A stretch of DNA of 36,795 bases from DATGYC01 sp035298385 (lineage in GTDB: Bacteria > Bacillota > Sulfobacillia > Symbiobacteriales > Symbiobacteriaceae). A program made the position numbers and the translations under genes. The stretch is taken from contig DATGYC010000300.1 of NCBI GenBank assembly GCA_035298385.1, positions 1 to 36,795 on the forward strand, given 5' to 3'. The notes beneath the pieces were generated by a model. It searched no databases. It was given only the letters and a program-made list of their open reading frames with translations, and was not told the origin of the DNA. Position 1 is the stretch's first letter; each line of letters opens with the position of its first letter. Shown here in pieces: positions 1 through 7,881 of the stretch.

Positions 1-929
1 GCCGCCGCCGCCGGCAGGGAGAGCCCCGTCAGCCCCTCCAGGTAGCGCAGATGGGCCGTCACATAGGGGCGCGCCTGCCGTATCTGCTCGATCGCCGCGG
101 GCTGGAAGCCAAGCCGCTCGCCACCCTCCTCCATCATGGTCAGGAAGAGACCGAGCCGCCGCAGTGTCGCCAGCGCCTCAAAGACCGCGAGGTCAGCGAC
201 GGGGGCGCCCCGCCCGGCCTCGTAGGCGGCCAGAATCCCAGCCGCCAGGTCAGGCGCACCCTCGATCCGCAGGAGGGCAACGGCATAACCGACGTCGAAG
301 CGGGGGTCACCGATCGCTGCGCTTGACCAGTCGATCACCACCGGCGAGCCATCGCCACGGTAGAGGATGTTCTGGCCGTGCCAGTCGGTGTGCAGCAGGG
401 CCGGCCCCTCCGGCGTGAGCGCGGCGAGGGCCCGTTCCACCCACGCCAACGCCGGGGTCAGCACGGCGAACGTGCGGGCGCCCAACATCCGGGACCACTG
501 GCTTGGATCAACGAGCAGCTGGGCCGCGTCTTGGTCCGGCCAGACACGCCCGGCGCCCACCAACGGGCGCGGATCGATCTTATGTAGCTGTAGCAGAAGC
601 GGGGTCAACGAAGCGATCGTCCCCTGCCGCGCCGCCGTGGCGCCGGGGATCAACTCCATCAACAGGGCCGGGCCCGGCATCGCCTCGTCCTCGATCAAGC
701 GATAGAGACGCGGGACGGGGAAGCCCGCTGCCGCTAGATGGCGCAAGACCCCCCACTCCACCTGGGCTCGGTCGGCAGCACCGCGCCGGAACTGGCGCAG
801 GGCAACCGAATCGCCCCCTGCTACGGAGACCCGAAAGATCTCACTCTCGCCACCAATCCCGATCGATTCCACCGCCACAACCTCGCCCAATCCCGCCGCG
901 GCTACCGCTCGCCGCATCGCCAACTCCAT
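1..929 (-). CDS. Aminoglycoside phosphotransferase (APH)-fold kinase, C-terminus off the window
   Basis: The reading frame runs from an ATG at 929 to the left edge with no stop, about 309 residues, so the last part is missing. An AGGAGG site lies just upstream. Near residue 184 it has the APH catalytic loop HTDWHGQN, followed by VVIDWSSAAIGDPRFDVGY, which supplies the metal-binding Asp. The N-terminal part reads as the nucleotide-binding lobe (IGIGGESEIFRV). The family phosphorylates small alcohols or amines (aminoglycosides, choline, homoserine and similar); the substrate cannot be told here. It sits downstream of efp on the same strand, with a terminator at 959-989 between them, so it probably has its own transcript. 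Confidence 0.85.
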   Translation of the reverse strand, partial: MELAMRRAVAAAGLGEVVAVESIGIGGESEIFRVSVAGGDSVALRQFRRGAADRAQVEWGVLRHLAAAGFPVPRLYRLIEDEAMPGPALLMELIPGATAARQGTIASLTPLLLQLHKIDPRPLVGAGRVWPDQDAAQLLVDPSQWSRMLGARTFAVLTPALAWVERALAALTPEGPALLHTDWHGQNILYRGDGSPVVIDWSSAAIGDPRFDVGYAVALLRIEGAPDLAAGILAAYEAGRGAPVADLAVFEALATLRRLGLFLTMMEEGGERLGFQPAAIEQIRQARPYVTAHLRYLEGLTGLSLPAAA

Positions 930-958
930 CCCGTTCTCCTCCTCTACGATTGAACAAA

Positions 959-989
959 GGCCCCACGCCCAGAGAGTGGACGTGGGGCC
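959..989 (-). terminator. Intrinsic terminator after efp
   Basis: The arms GGCCCCACG and CGTGGGGCC can pair. On the minus strand they are followed by a T-rich stretch (CTTTGTT). The hairpin lies between the efp stop and the APH-fold gene start. Confidence 0.75.
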
Positions 990-1005
990 GTTCATATGCA
1001 GGAAA

Positions 1006-1563
1006 CTAGGCCCGGCCGAGGTAGTCGCCGGAGCGGGTGTCGATCAGCAGGGCATCGCCCGGGTTGATGAAGAGCGGCACCTTGATGACGTAGCCGGTCT
1101 CCAGGGTGGCCGGCTTGGTGGTGCCGGTGGCGGTGTCGCCCTTGAAGCCCGGATCAGTCTCGGTGACCTTCAGGGTGACCGTGTTCGGCAGCTCGATGCC
1201 GATGATCTGGCCCTGGACCTCAACGATCTGGGTCATCATGTTGTCGAGCAGGTAGTTCTTGGCATCGGCAACCTGCGCCTCGGTCAGATCGATCTGCTCG
1301 TAGGACTCGGTGTTCATGAAGGTCCAGGCGCCCTGGTTGGCATAGAGGAACTGGTACGGACGGCGCTCAACGGTCGCCTTGCCCAGCTTGTCGCCCGCGC
1401 GGAAGGTGGTCTCAATGACGGCACCGGTGCGGACATTCTGCATCTTGGTGCGCACGAAGGCGGCGCCCTTGCCCGGCTTGACGTGGAGGAACTCGATTAC
1501 CTGCCAGACCTTGTTGTCGTACTCGACGGTCATACCGTTGCGGATATCGTTTACGGAGATCAT
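1006..1563 (-). CDS. efp: Translation elongation factor P
   Basis: This 185-residue protein is the usual EF-P length and is recognisable throughout. It binds stalled ribosomes between the P and E sites and helps form bonds at polyproline stretches. It starts MISVNDIRNGMTVEYD and has the KOW-like N domain with the loop HVKPGKGAAFVR. Lys32 at the loop tip is the position modified in some bacteria. The two OB-like domains end in DTRSGDYLGRA. It is third in aroQ - peptidase - efp, the common Firmicute order. The 96-bp gap before it holds a palindrome (1606-1652). A polyproline factor fits this genome: the window encodes proline-rich linkers such as that of the deacetylase at 30980. Confidence 0.97.
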   Translation of the reverse strand: MISVNDIRNGMTVEYDNKVWQVIEFLHVKPGKGAAFVRTKMQNVRTGAVIETTFRAGDKLGKATVERRPYQFLYANQGAWTFMNTESYEQIDLTEAQVADAKNYLLDNMMTQIVEVQGQIIGIELPNTVTLKVTETDPGFKGDTATGTTKPATLETGYVIKVPLFINPGDALLIDTRSGDYLGRA

Positions 1564-1605
1564 TTAAACTTGTACCCCTCTCAATTGGTTGGAATGGACT
1601 TGACC

Positions 1606-1652
1606 GAGCCTTCCCTGCGGGGCAAAAGACCGCAGGGTCCTCGGATAGGCTC
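1606..1652. repeat. Diverged copy of the 46-bp palindromic element
   Basis: This 47-bp stretch in the gap between the M24 peptidase and efp has outer arms GAGCC and GGCTC. Its core starts TGCGGGGC and ends GTCCTCGGA, as in the five strict copies at 17586-23201. The outer arms differ in sequence from those copies but still pair. An inner pairing CCCTGCGG/CCGCAGGG is also possible, so it may act as a hairpin in the mRNA ahead of efp. The similarity was found by eye. Confidence 0.5.
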
Positions 1653-1659
1653 GATCAGG

Positions 1660-2730
1660 CTAAAGGACCAGCAGATCCTTGGTCGTCTTTGTCAAGGACT
1701 CGCAGCCGGTCTCGGTGACGAGGACCATATCCTCGATCCGGACGCCGCCCCAGCCGGGAAGGTAGATCCCGGGCTCGATGGTAACGATCATGCCGGGCTG
1801 CAGGACCTGGTTCGAACCCTTGCGCAGCCGCGGTCCCTCATGAATGTAGCGGCCTACGCCGTGACCGGTGGAGTGGCCGAACTCAGGACCGTAGCCGTGC
1901 TCGAGGATGTAATCCCGGCAGACGGCATCGAGGTCGTGGCCGGTGATGCCGGCCTTGCAGGCGGCCAGGCCGCGCTTTTCGGCCTCCAGCACGATCTCAT
2001 AGATCCGGCGCTGCTCAGCGGTCGGCTCGCCGACCATGAGCGTCCGGGTCATATCCGAGCAGTAGCCCTGGTAGATCGCACCGAAGTCGAAGGTGACCAG
2101 GTCACCCTGCTCGATGATCTTCGCCGAGGCACGGCCGTGCGGCATGGAGGAGCGTACGCCAGAGGCGGCGATGATCTCGAAGGCGAGCCCTTCGGCGCCG
2201 CGCTTCTTCATCTGGTACTCCAACTCGACGGCGAGGTCCCATTCACGGGCGCCCGCCTTGATGAGCGGCAGGATGGCGGCGAAGGCCTCATCGGCGATCT
2301 GGGCCGCCTTGCGCATGAGGTCGAGCTCGGCCTCATCCTTGATCATCCGGATCTCTTCGACGAGGCCACCGGCCGCGACGAGGAAGTCCGGGGAGATGAC
2401 CTGGGTGTAGGCCTTGTGGGCATCGACGGTGAGGAAGTCAGACTCGAAGCCGACCTTCTTCAGCTTGTCAGCCTCCACGATCTTGGCGGCGGCGCCGATG
2501 AGGGCGCCCTCCGGCATCTCGACCGTAAAGGCCGGGGCCTGCTCGGCTGCCTGCTCGGCGTAGCGGAAGTCGGTGAAGAGGAGCGCTTCGGTCGCTGAGA
2601 CCAAGAGAAGGCCGTTCGACCCGGTGAAACCGCTCAGGTAGGCCTGGTTCTCAGGCTTGCTAATGAGGATCGCGTCGAGGCCGTCATGGGCCAGGCGCTC
2701 CCGGAGCTTGGCGAGGCGAGCGTGGGTCAT
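1660..2730 (-). CDS. M24B metallopeptidase (Xaa-Pro aminopeptidase/dipeptidase)
   Basis: This cytoplasmic peptidase of 356 residues cleaves the bond before proline. It has an N-terminal creatinase-like domain (about 1-125) and a C-terminal pita-bread domain. The metal ligands are visible: Asp in VTFDFGAIY, Asp in YCSDMTRT, His in GHSTGHGVGRYIHEGP, Glu in IVTIEPGIY and Glu in GGVRIEDMV. The start MTHARLAKL at 2730 was chosen because AGGAGGAG lies just upstream; a longer frame to 2811 would run into the end of aroQ. It begins 16 bp after aroQ and lies upstream of efp, the common Firmicute arrangement. Xaa-Pro dipeptidase and aminopeptidase P cannot be told apart from sequence alone. Confidence 0.93.
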   Translation of the reverse strand: MTHARLAKLRERLAHDGLDAILISKPENQAYLSGFTGSNGLLLVSATEALLFTDFRYAEQAAEQAPAFTVEMPEGALIGAAAKIVEADKLKKVGFESDFLTVDAHKAYTQVISPDFLVAAGGLVEEIRMIKDEAELDLMRKAAQIADEAFAAILPLIKAGAREWDLAVELEYQMKKRGAEGLAFEIIAASGVRSSMPHGRASAKIIEQGDLVTFDFGAIYQGYCSDMTRTLMVGEPTAEQRRIYEIVLEAEKRGLAACKAGITGHDLDAVCRDYILEHGYGPEFGHSTGHGVGRYIHEGPRLRKGSNQVLQPGMIVTIEPGIYLPGWGGVRIEDMVLVTETGCESLTKTTKDLLVL

Positions 2731-2746
2731 GGCTGTGTCTCCTCCT

Positions 2747-3190
2747 CTATTCCCGCCCGGCGAGCAGCGCAATCGCCGCACGGAGGGCCAGTTCATAGCT
2801 TGCCGCCCCAAATCCGGCGATACTCCCGACGGCCACCGGTGCGATCACCGAGTGGTGACGGAACTCTTCGCGGGCCTGGGTGTTGGAGAGGTGGACCTCG
2901 ATCGTCGGGATACAGACCCCGGCGATCGCATCCCGGAGGGCGATCGAGTAGTGCGTCAGCGCCCCCGGATTGATGATGATGCAGTCGATCTGGCCAAGGG
3001 CTGCGTGGATGCGGTCGACGAGGGCGCCCTCCCAGTTGGACTGGAAGGTCTCAACCGTCAGGCCGAGTTCAGCGCCGAGGGCAATGAGCCGCTCGTCGAT
3101 GGTGGCGAGGGTCGTCCGGCCGTAGACCTCGGGCTCTCGCTGCCCCAGCAGGTTCAGGTTCGGGCCGTGCAGGACGAGGATGCGCTTCAC
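2747..3190 (-). CDS. aroQ: Type II 3-dehydroquinate dehydratase
   Basis: This 147-residue enzyme has the usual AroQ size. It dehydrates 3-dehydroquinate to 3-dehydroshikimate in the shikimate pathway. Family signatures are GPNLNLLGQREPEVYG near the N-terminus (with the catalytic Tyr and Arg), NPGALTHYS in the middle and EVHLSN before HHSVIAP. The GTG start at 3190 (VKRILVLHGPN) has AGGGTGG a few bases upstream; the ATG 14 codons further up has no good ribosome site. First gene of the aroQ - peptidase - efp group. Confidence 0.96.
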   Translation of the reverse strand: MKRILVLHGPNLNLLGQREPEVYGRTTLATIDERLIALGAELGLTVETFQSNWEGALVDRIHAALGQIDCIIINPGALTHYSIALRDAIAGVCIPTIEVHLSNTQAREEFRHHSVIAPVAVGSIAGFGAASYELALRAAIALLAGRE

Positions 3191-3291
3191 CGTAAACCAC
3201 CCTTGCCTCATCGCATCTTCTAACCTCAAAGATGATACCAGTTTCTGTCGTTCTGTTCAAGAGTGTGCGAAGGCGGGGGTAGGAACGGAAA

Positions 3292-3315
3292 GACCGGGGC
3301 ATGCCTGCCCCGGTC
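3292..3315 (-). terminator. Terminator after the PAP2 gene
   Basis: The arms GACCGGGGC and GCCCCGGTC surround a 6-nt loop. On the minus strand they are followed by CTTTCCG, a weak T-tract. It separates the PAP2 gene from aroQ. Confidence 0.65.
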
Positions 3316-3322
3316 ATTGCCG

Positions 3323-4018
3323 TTATAGCCGATACTCCTTCGGTCCGCCATCCTTGGCGAGGGCGGTCAGGATTCCCGTGGCGATCTCGGTGCCGAGTGC
3401 GAGGCCGGCGGTGTGGTCTGACCGGTAGTGGATACCGGCCTTCAACCGAGCGATCCCCGCCTCCTCTGCCATCCCCTTCCAGCGGGCGGCCTCGTCAGGG
3501 AAGAACTGCGTTAGGACCGCTGCTGCAGCCGCGGCTACGGTCGAGTGGCCGCTCGGGTAGGAAGGATGGCGCGGCACCGGGATGGCGGTCGGCAGGGTCG
3601 GGTCCAGGTCGGTCGGGCGGGGGCGCAGGTAGCGCCACTTCTGCTGCCAGCAGGCGATGAAGGAGCGGTAGACGCTCTCGGCGAGGGCGGCGTGCAGGCG
3701 GGCGCCCGCCGGTGGGGAGAGTTTGTAGCGTCGGCAGCACTCATCGAGCACCTCGGCCCAATGGACCAGCGGGGACTCCTCATTCGTCGACCAGCGCCAG
3801 ATCTGGCTCATATCCGCCTCGGTCAGCAGGCGGGCGTACTCCTTCAACTCGGCGAGCTCCGCCAGGGTCTCGGGGGAGCAGTTTGCCGGCGGCGCTGCCA
3901 CCTGGAAATCCCGTGGCTTGGGCAGCCTGACGGTCTTCCAACGGGCCGCATCAGGCTGTACGGCTGGCGCGTGACTCCAGTCTTGGTCGCAGTGATCATC
4001 TAGGCGGTCGTCTGTCAC
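3323..4018 (-). CDS. PAP2 / vanadium haloperoxidase-fold phosphatase
   Basis: A soluble PAP2-superfamily protein of 231 residues. The three family motifs are present in order: KWRYLRPRP (K-x-x-x-x-x-R-P type), PSYPSGHS, and RLKAGIHYRSDHTAG with the catalytic His. I see no transmembrane segments or signal peptide, so it is closer to the vanadium haloperoxidase branch than to membrane lipid phosphatases; the substrate is unknown. The GTG start at 4018 gives MTDDRLDD, with GGAAGG about 13 bases upstream, a longer spacing than usual. It follows the rhomboid gene on the same strand after 72 bp. Confidence 0.85.
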   Translation of the reverse strand: MTDDRLDDHCDQDWSHAPAVQPDAARWKTVRLPKPRDFQVAAPPANCSPETLAELAELKEYARLLTEADMSQIWRWSTNEESPLVHWAEVLDECCRRYKLSPPAGARLHAALAESVYRSFIACWQQKWRYLRPRPTDLDPTLPTAIPVPRHPSYPSGHSTVAAAAAAVLTQFFPDEAARWKGMAEEAGIARLKAGIHYRSDHTAGLALGTEIATGILTALAKDGGPKEYRL

Positions 4019-4090
4019 GGCTGGTACGCATCCTTCCGGGGGCGTACGGGCCCCACCGCCATCGTACGCAGCTTGACCCGCAGAAGGTGA

Positions 4091-4837
4091 CTACACCGGC
4101 TTGTAGAGCCAGGGGATCAGCGGGACGAGACCGACCAGAATCGCCAGCAAGAGCGCCCCGAGGGCGCCGGCCACGATCGGCTTCCAACTCTGCCGCTCGC
4201 TGGGCACGCCCGCGAGGAAGCCGGCAGCGCCTCCGCCCAAGAGTCCGCCGATATGGGCCCAGTTGTCGACCCCCTCCAGCATCAGGCCGTAGGCGAGGGT
4301 CATGACGACCGGGGTGAGGAGTTGCCCCCAGTTGATCCGGCGTCCCTGGTTGCGCAGGGTAAGGGCGAAGTAGATGGTGGCGCCCAAGAGGCCCATGATG
4401 GCGCCCGAGGCGCCCACGCCGACGAGGGGACGAGTCTGTAGCTCGACGGAGGCGATCGAACCGAGCACGCCGCTGACCAGGTAGATGTAGAGGGTCCGGC
4501 GGGCGCCAAAGACGACCTCCACCGTGCGGCCCAGGTTCCACAGGGCGTACATGTTCAACAGGATGTGCAGCCCGCTGCCGTGCAGAAAGGTGCTGGTCAG
4601 GAGGCGCCAGGGCTGGTCAAAGGTGGTCAGGATGGCCGTCTTCGCGTCGGCCCACTGGTAGGAGTTGGTGGCGCCGAAGTGGACGAGGGTCAGGGCGTTC
4701 GGCCCATCTAGCAGGGCCGTGACGAAGTCGGCGCTAAAGAGGACCGTAATGAGATAGAGGACGACGTTCAGGGTGAGCAGGCTCCGGATCACCGGAGACT
4801 CACCGCCCAGGCCAAAGCGCTCCCAGAGCCGTTTCAA
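4091..4837 (-). CDS. Rhomboid-family intramembrane serine protease
   Basis: This 248-residue membrane protein has about six transmembrane segments. The catalytic Ser144 lies in GVGASGAIMGLLG and the catalytic His195 in NWAHIGGLLGG. The HGSGLHILLNMYALW segment (about 86-100) is the conserved second-helix signature. It would cleave single-span substrates within the membrane. The start is a TTG at 4837; its ribosome site (GGAGGGG) lies inside the arm of the long hairpin at 4844-4890, so translation could depend on that structure opening. It follows the metal ATPase gene by about 70 bp. Confidence 0.92.
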   Translation of the reverse strand: MKRLWERFGLGGESPVIRSLLTLNVVLYLITVLFSADFVTALLDGPNALTLVHFGATNSYQWADAKTAILTTFDQPWRLLTSTFLHGSGLHILLNMYALWNLGRTVEVVFGARRTLYIYLVSGVLGSIASVELQTRPLVGVGASGAIMGLLGATIYFALTLRNQGRRINWGQLLTPVVMTLAYGLMLEGVDNWAHIGGLLGGGAAGFLAGVPSERQSWKPIVAGALGALLLAILVGLVPLIPWLYKPV

Positions 4838-4843
4838 CAGCGA

Positions 4844-4890
4844 AACCCCTCCTTCATGCGTCGCCAGGCAACGGCAATGAAGGAGGGGTT
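4844..4890 (-). terminator. Long hairpin after the metal ATPase, covering the rhomboid ribosome site
   Basis: A perfect 14-bp stem (AACCCCTCCTTCAT at 4844-4857 with its complement at 4877-4890) encloses a 19-nt loop. On the minus strand the second arm contains AAGGAGGGG, the only ribosome site for the TTG start at 4837. No long T-tract follows, so it may be a weak terminator or a translation-blocking hairpin. Confidence 0.6.
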
Positions 4891-4906
4891 GACGTGCCTG
4901 CGGCGC

Positions 4907-6829
4907 CTAGTGGTCGATGGGCTGGATCAGTAGCCGGATGCCATTGAAGGCGACGAGGATCGTGGAGCCCTCATGCCCGACCACCGCCAGCGGCAGGGTC
5001 AGGGCGTCCGAGAGGACGGAGGTGACCAGGACCAGAATCACGCCAACCGCGAAGACCAGGTTCTGCACGACCGTCCGGCGGGCCGAGCGGGCGAGGCGGA
5101 GGGCGTCCGGTAGGCGTTCGAGCTCATCGGCCATCAGGACGAGGTCAGCGGTCTCCATCGCCACGTCGGAGCCGACGCCACCCATCGCAGCGCCGATCGT
5201 CGCCTTGGCGAGGGCGGGCGCGTCGTTGACGCCGTCACCGACCATGAGGACCGGGCCGACCGTCGCCTCTAGCCGCTCGATGATCCTCAGCTTCTCCTCT
5301 GGGAGGAGTTCGGCATAGACCTCGTCAACCCCTACCGCCTCTGCGACAGACTGGGCCGCTCTGCGATTATCGCCGGTCAGCATCACGATCTTGATGACGC
5401 CGAGCGCCCGCAGGTCGGCCAGGGCCTTCTTCGCTTCCGGGCGGGGCGAGTCTGCCATGCCGAGGATGCCGAGCAGGATCCCCTCCCGCACGACGACCAT
5501 GGTGGTCAGGCCGGACTCGAAGAGGCCATCGAGCCGGGACTGGATCCGCTCCGTCGGGGTGATCTGGAAGTGCTCCAGCACCCGAGGGCTACCGATCCAG
5601 ACCTCGGCGCCCTCGACGGTCGCCTTGGCGCCGATGCCGGGAACGGCCGTGAAGGCTTCGGCTAGCGGGAACTCGATCCCGTTCTCCTGTGCCGAGCGAA
5701 GCACAGCCCGGGCGAGCGGATGCTCAGAGCGGGACTCGGCGGCGGCGGCGAGCCGGAGGAGGTCATCCTCGGTAGTGCCAGCCTCCGGCAGAATCTCGAC
5801 GACGCCGGGATGGCCGGAGGTCAGGGTACCGGTCTTGTCGAGCGCTACGACCTTGATGGTGGCGGCGGTCTCAAGGTGGGCGCCCCCCTTGAAGAGGATG
5901 CCGGCGCGTGCCGCCCGCGCGATCGCCGAGAGGATCGCCGCCGGGGTCGAGATGACGAGGGCGCAAGGGGAGGCGACGACGAGGAGCATCATCGCCCGGT
6001 AGAAGGCGGCGCTCCAGGCAGCATGGAAGAGCAGCGGCGGCAGGACCCAGGCGAGGCCGGCCAGGCAGATGACGATCAGGGTATAGTACCGGTCGATCCA
6101 GTCGATCAGTCGCTGGCTCTTGGCCTTGGCGGCCTGCGCCTCCTCCACCACCTTGACGATGCGGGCGAGGGTCGACTCGGAAGCGGGCTTGGTGATGGTG
6201 ATCAAGAGGGCGCCCTGCCCGTTGACGGTCCCGGCGAAGACGTGGGAGCCGGGCGCCTTGTCGACCGGGATCGGCTCGCCGGTCAGGGCGGACTCGTTGA
6301 CGGCGGAGTGACCGGTCATGACCTGGCCGTCCGCCGGAATCCGCTCGCCGGGGCCAAGGACGACCTTGTCGCCGGGGGCGAGCTCGGCGACGGGGACCTG
6401 AACCTCCGTGCCGTCGCGCTGGACCAGCGCGAACTCCGGCGCGAGGGCCATCAGGCGGCGAATCGCCTGGCGGGTCCGCCCGACGGCGAACTCCTCGAGC
6501 GTGGCGGAGAGGGCGAAGAGGAACATCAGGATCGCCCCCTCCTCCCACTTGCCGAGGGCTGCAGCGCCGCCGGCACCGAGGATCATCAGGAAGTTGATGT
6601 CCAGGTTCTTCTCCTTGACGAGGGACTCAAAGCCTTCGATCAAGCGGAAGTAGCCACCGGCGACGTAGCTGACCACGTAGGCGGCGATGGCAAGCCAGGC
6701 CGGCAGGCCAAGCTGCTGGCCACCCCAGCCGAGGGCCAGGAAGAGGCCGCAGAGGATGGTGCTGATCAGGAGAGGGCGGACCGCATCATCGGCGGCAGGG
6801 GCGTGGTGTGCATGTGCAGGAGCGTTCAT
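4907..6829 (-). CDS. P1B-4-type heavy-metal exporting ATPase
   Basis: This 640-residue P-type ATPase pumps a divalent metal out of the cell. Visible parts are a short His-containing N-terminus (AHAHHAPAADD, no CxxC domain), the TGEP actuator motif (183-186), SPC in the transport helix (287-289), phosphorylated Asp331 in DKTGTLT, the HP motif in SRSEHPLARAV, GDGVNDAPAL, and HEGST (619-623) in the last membrane segment. SPC with a C-terminal HEG[GS]T marks the P1B-4 subgroup, which includes Bacillus PfeT (Fe2+ export) and Co2+ exporters. The metal is inferred to be Fe2+ or Co2+. AAAGAGGTGAGG precedes the ATG. Two palindromes upstream (6863-6877, 6889-6902) are candidate operators. The Fur-family regulator at 15524 is a possible but unproven partner. 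Confidence 0.93.
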   Translation of the reverse strand: MNAPAHAHHAPAADDAVRPLLISTILCGLFLALGWGGQQLGLPAWLAIAAYVVSYVAGGYFRLIEGFESLVKEKNLDINFLMILGAGGAAALGKWEEGAILMFLFALSATLEEFAVGRTRQAIRRLMALAPEFALVQRDGTEVQVPVAELAPGDKVVLGPGERIPADGQVMTGHSAVNESALTGEPIPVDKAPGSHVFAGTVNGQGALLITITKPASESTLARIVKVVEEAQAAKAKSQRLIDWIDRYYTLIVICLAGLAWVLPPLLFHAAWSAAFYRAMMLLVVASPCALVISTPAAILSAIARAARAGILFKGGAHLETAATIKVVALDKTGTLTSGHPGVVEILPEAGTTEDDLLRLAAAAESRSEHPLARAVLRSAQENGIEFPLAEAFTAVPGIGAKATVEGAEVWIGSPRVLEHFQITPTERIQSRLDGLFESGLTTMVVVREGILLGILGMADSPRPEAKKALADLRALGVIKIVMLTGDNRRAAQSVAEAVGVDEVYAELLPEEKLRIIERLEATVGPVLMVGDGVNDAPALAKATIGAAMGGVGSDVAMETADLVLMADELERLPDALRLARSARRTVVQNLVFAVGVILVLVTSVLSDALTLPLAVVGHEGSTILVAFNGIRLLIQPIDH

Positions 6830-6862
6830 CGAGGCCTCACCTCTTTTAGACTCGAATCCACT

Positions 6863-6877
6863 ACCCTGTAACAGGGT
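6863..6877. promoter_or_regulatory. Perfect palindrome upstream of the metal ATPase
   Basis: ACCCTGT-A-ACAGGGT is a perfect 15-bp palindrome about 35 bp before the ATPase start. It is a likely operator for a dimeric regulator; it does not match a site I recognise with certainty. Confidence 0.45.
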
Positions 6878-6888
6878 CTTTCACAGTG

Positions 6889-6902
6889 TTAGACGCATCT
6901 AA
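6889..6902. promoter_or_regulatory. Second inverted repeat upstream of the metal ATPase
   Basis: TTAGA-CGCA-TCTAA is a perfect 5+5 inverted repeat about 60 bp before the ATPase start. It may be a second operator or part of the promoter region; no confident -35/-10 pair was found here. Confidence 0.35.
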
Positions 6903-6930
6903 ACTCGAAGTGTGACGGCCCTAAAGAAAA

Positions 6931-6953
6931 AGACCGGCAGAGCCTGCCGGTCT
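6931..6953 (-). terminator. Intrinsic terminator after the response regulator
   Basis: The arms AGACCGGCAG and CTGCCGGTCT enclose a 3-nt loop. On the minus strand they are followed by TTTTTCTTT. This insulates the response regulator from the ATPase gene. Confidence 0.9.
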
Positions 6954-6964
6954 CTTGAGCTTCA

Positions 6965-7720
6965 TTATACGCCCCAGGGGGAGGGTTTCACCTCGGTCGG
7001 GCGCCTAGACTCCATCACCTCAAACTTATAGCCAATGCCCCAGACGGTATGGATGTAACGGAAGTCGGTCTCCTGCAACTTTGCGCGCAGGCGGTTGATG
7101 TGGGTATGCAGGGTCCGGTTGTCATCCTCATGGGTCTGGCCCCAGACGTAGGCGAGAAGTTCCGGGCGCTTGACGACCTGACCCTCGCGCAGGGCGAGGA
7201 ACCAGAGCAGGTCGAACTCCTTCGGCGTCAGGTTGAGCCGAACGCCGTCGCGCTCGACGACATGTCCGTGCGGATCGATCGCCAGGCCCTGGAAGAAGAG
7301 CGGCTCTTCGGGCTCGGGGGGTTCGCCCTCCTCGTGGCGGGGGCGCCCAAGCGTGCGGTGCAGGACGGCGCGCACACGGGCCAGCAGTTCATCCATGGTG
7401 AACGGCTTGGCGACGTAGTCGTCGGCGCCCAGGTCAAAACCACCATGGCGGTCCAGCTCATCGCCGCGGGCGGTGGTATAGATGACGGGGACCTGCACCT
7501 GTTCGCGCAGACGGCTGGCGAAGGTGTAGCCATCCATGCCCGGCATCATCACGTCCACCAGCACAACATCAGGCTTGAGGTCTGCAGCGACCGCCAAACC
7601 CTCATAACCATTGGGCGTCGAGACGGCACGGAACCGCTTGTGGATCAAGAAGCGCTCGACGATGCCTGCAAGAATGCGATCATCTTCAACGATTAAGACG
7701 AGGGGCTCCACGGTATTCAC
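6965..7720 (-). CDS. OmpR/PhoB-family response regulator
   Basis: A 251-residue two-component regulator that binds DNA when phosphorylated. The receiver domain (about 5-120) has the acidic cluster E12-D13-D14, phosphoacceptor Asp56 in VVLVDVMMP, and Lys105 in VAKPF. An acidic, proline-rich linker (EEGEPPEPEEP) leads to a winged helix (about 140-235) with LTPKEFDLLWFLALREGQVV and the C-terminal GIGYKFE. The GTG start at 7720 has GGAGTGGG upstream. No histidine kinase is adjacent, so it is an orphan here; the chemoreceptor transcribed divergently from 7882 is its nearest neighbour on that side. Confidence 0.94.
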   Translation of the reverse strand: MNTVEPLVLIVEDDRILAGIVERFLIHKRFRAVSTPNGYEGLAVAADLKPDVVLVDVMMPGMDGYTFASRLREQVQVPVIYTTARGDELDRHGGFDLGADDYVAKPFTMDELLARVRAVLHRTLGRPRHEEGEPPEPEEPLFFQGLAIDPHGHVVERDGVRLNLTPKEFDLLWFLALREGQVVKRPELLAYVWGQTHEDDNRTLHTHINRLRAKLQETDFRYIHTVWGIGYKFEVMESRRPTEVKPSPWGV

Positions 7721-7746
7721 CCCACTCCAGGTCTATAACCGTCAGA

Positions 7747-7752
7747 ATTATA
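7747..7752 (-). promoter_or_regulatory. Candidate -10 element for the response regulator
   Basis: On the minus strand the hexamer TATAAT lies about 27 bp before the GTG start. No matching -35 hexamer is seen at 16-18 bp. The 160-bp divergent gap 7721-7881 holds no gene. Confidence 0.35.
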
Positions 7753-7881
7753 CAAGAAGGTACGAAAAACCTCTTCACACCTCGGGATGGGTGCGAATAT
7801 TTTACACCGACAGGATTTTTCCACTCCCTAGAGAAGTGATAGGGGTGCACTTTGCGATAACGTGGCTGGGGGGCTACTGCA

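Noticed and set aside
1564..1605. Riboswitch or leader peptide before efp
   Set aside because: The gap is too short once the palindrome is taken out, and no known riboswitch core was recognised.
976..2598. Long plus-strand open frame of 540 codons
   Set aside because: It lies opposite efp and the M24 peptidase, whose motifs are certain. The frame is open only because of the high-GC codon bias.
5720..6871. Plus-strand open frame of 383 codons opposite the metal ATPase
   Set aside because: Low-complexity Gly/Asp/Glu composition typical of an antisense frame of a GC-rich gene.
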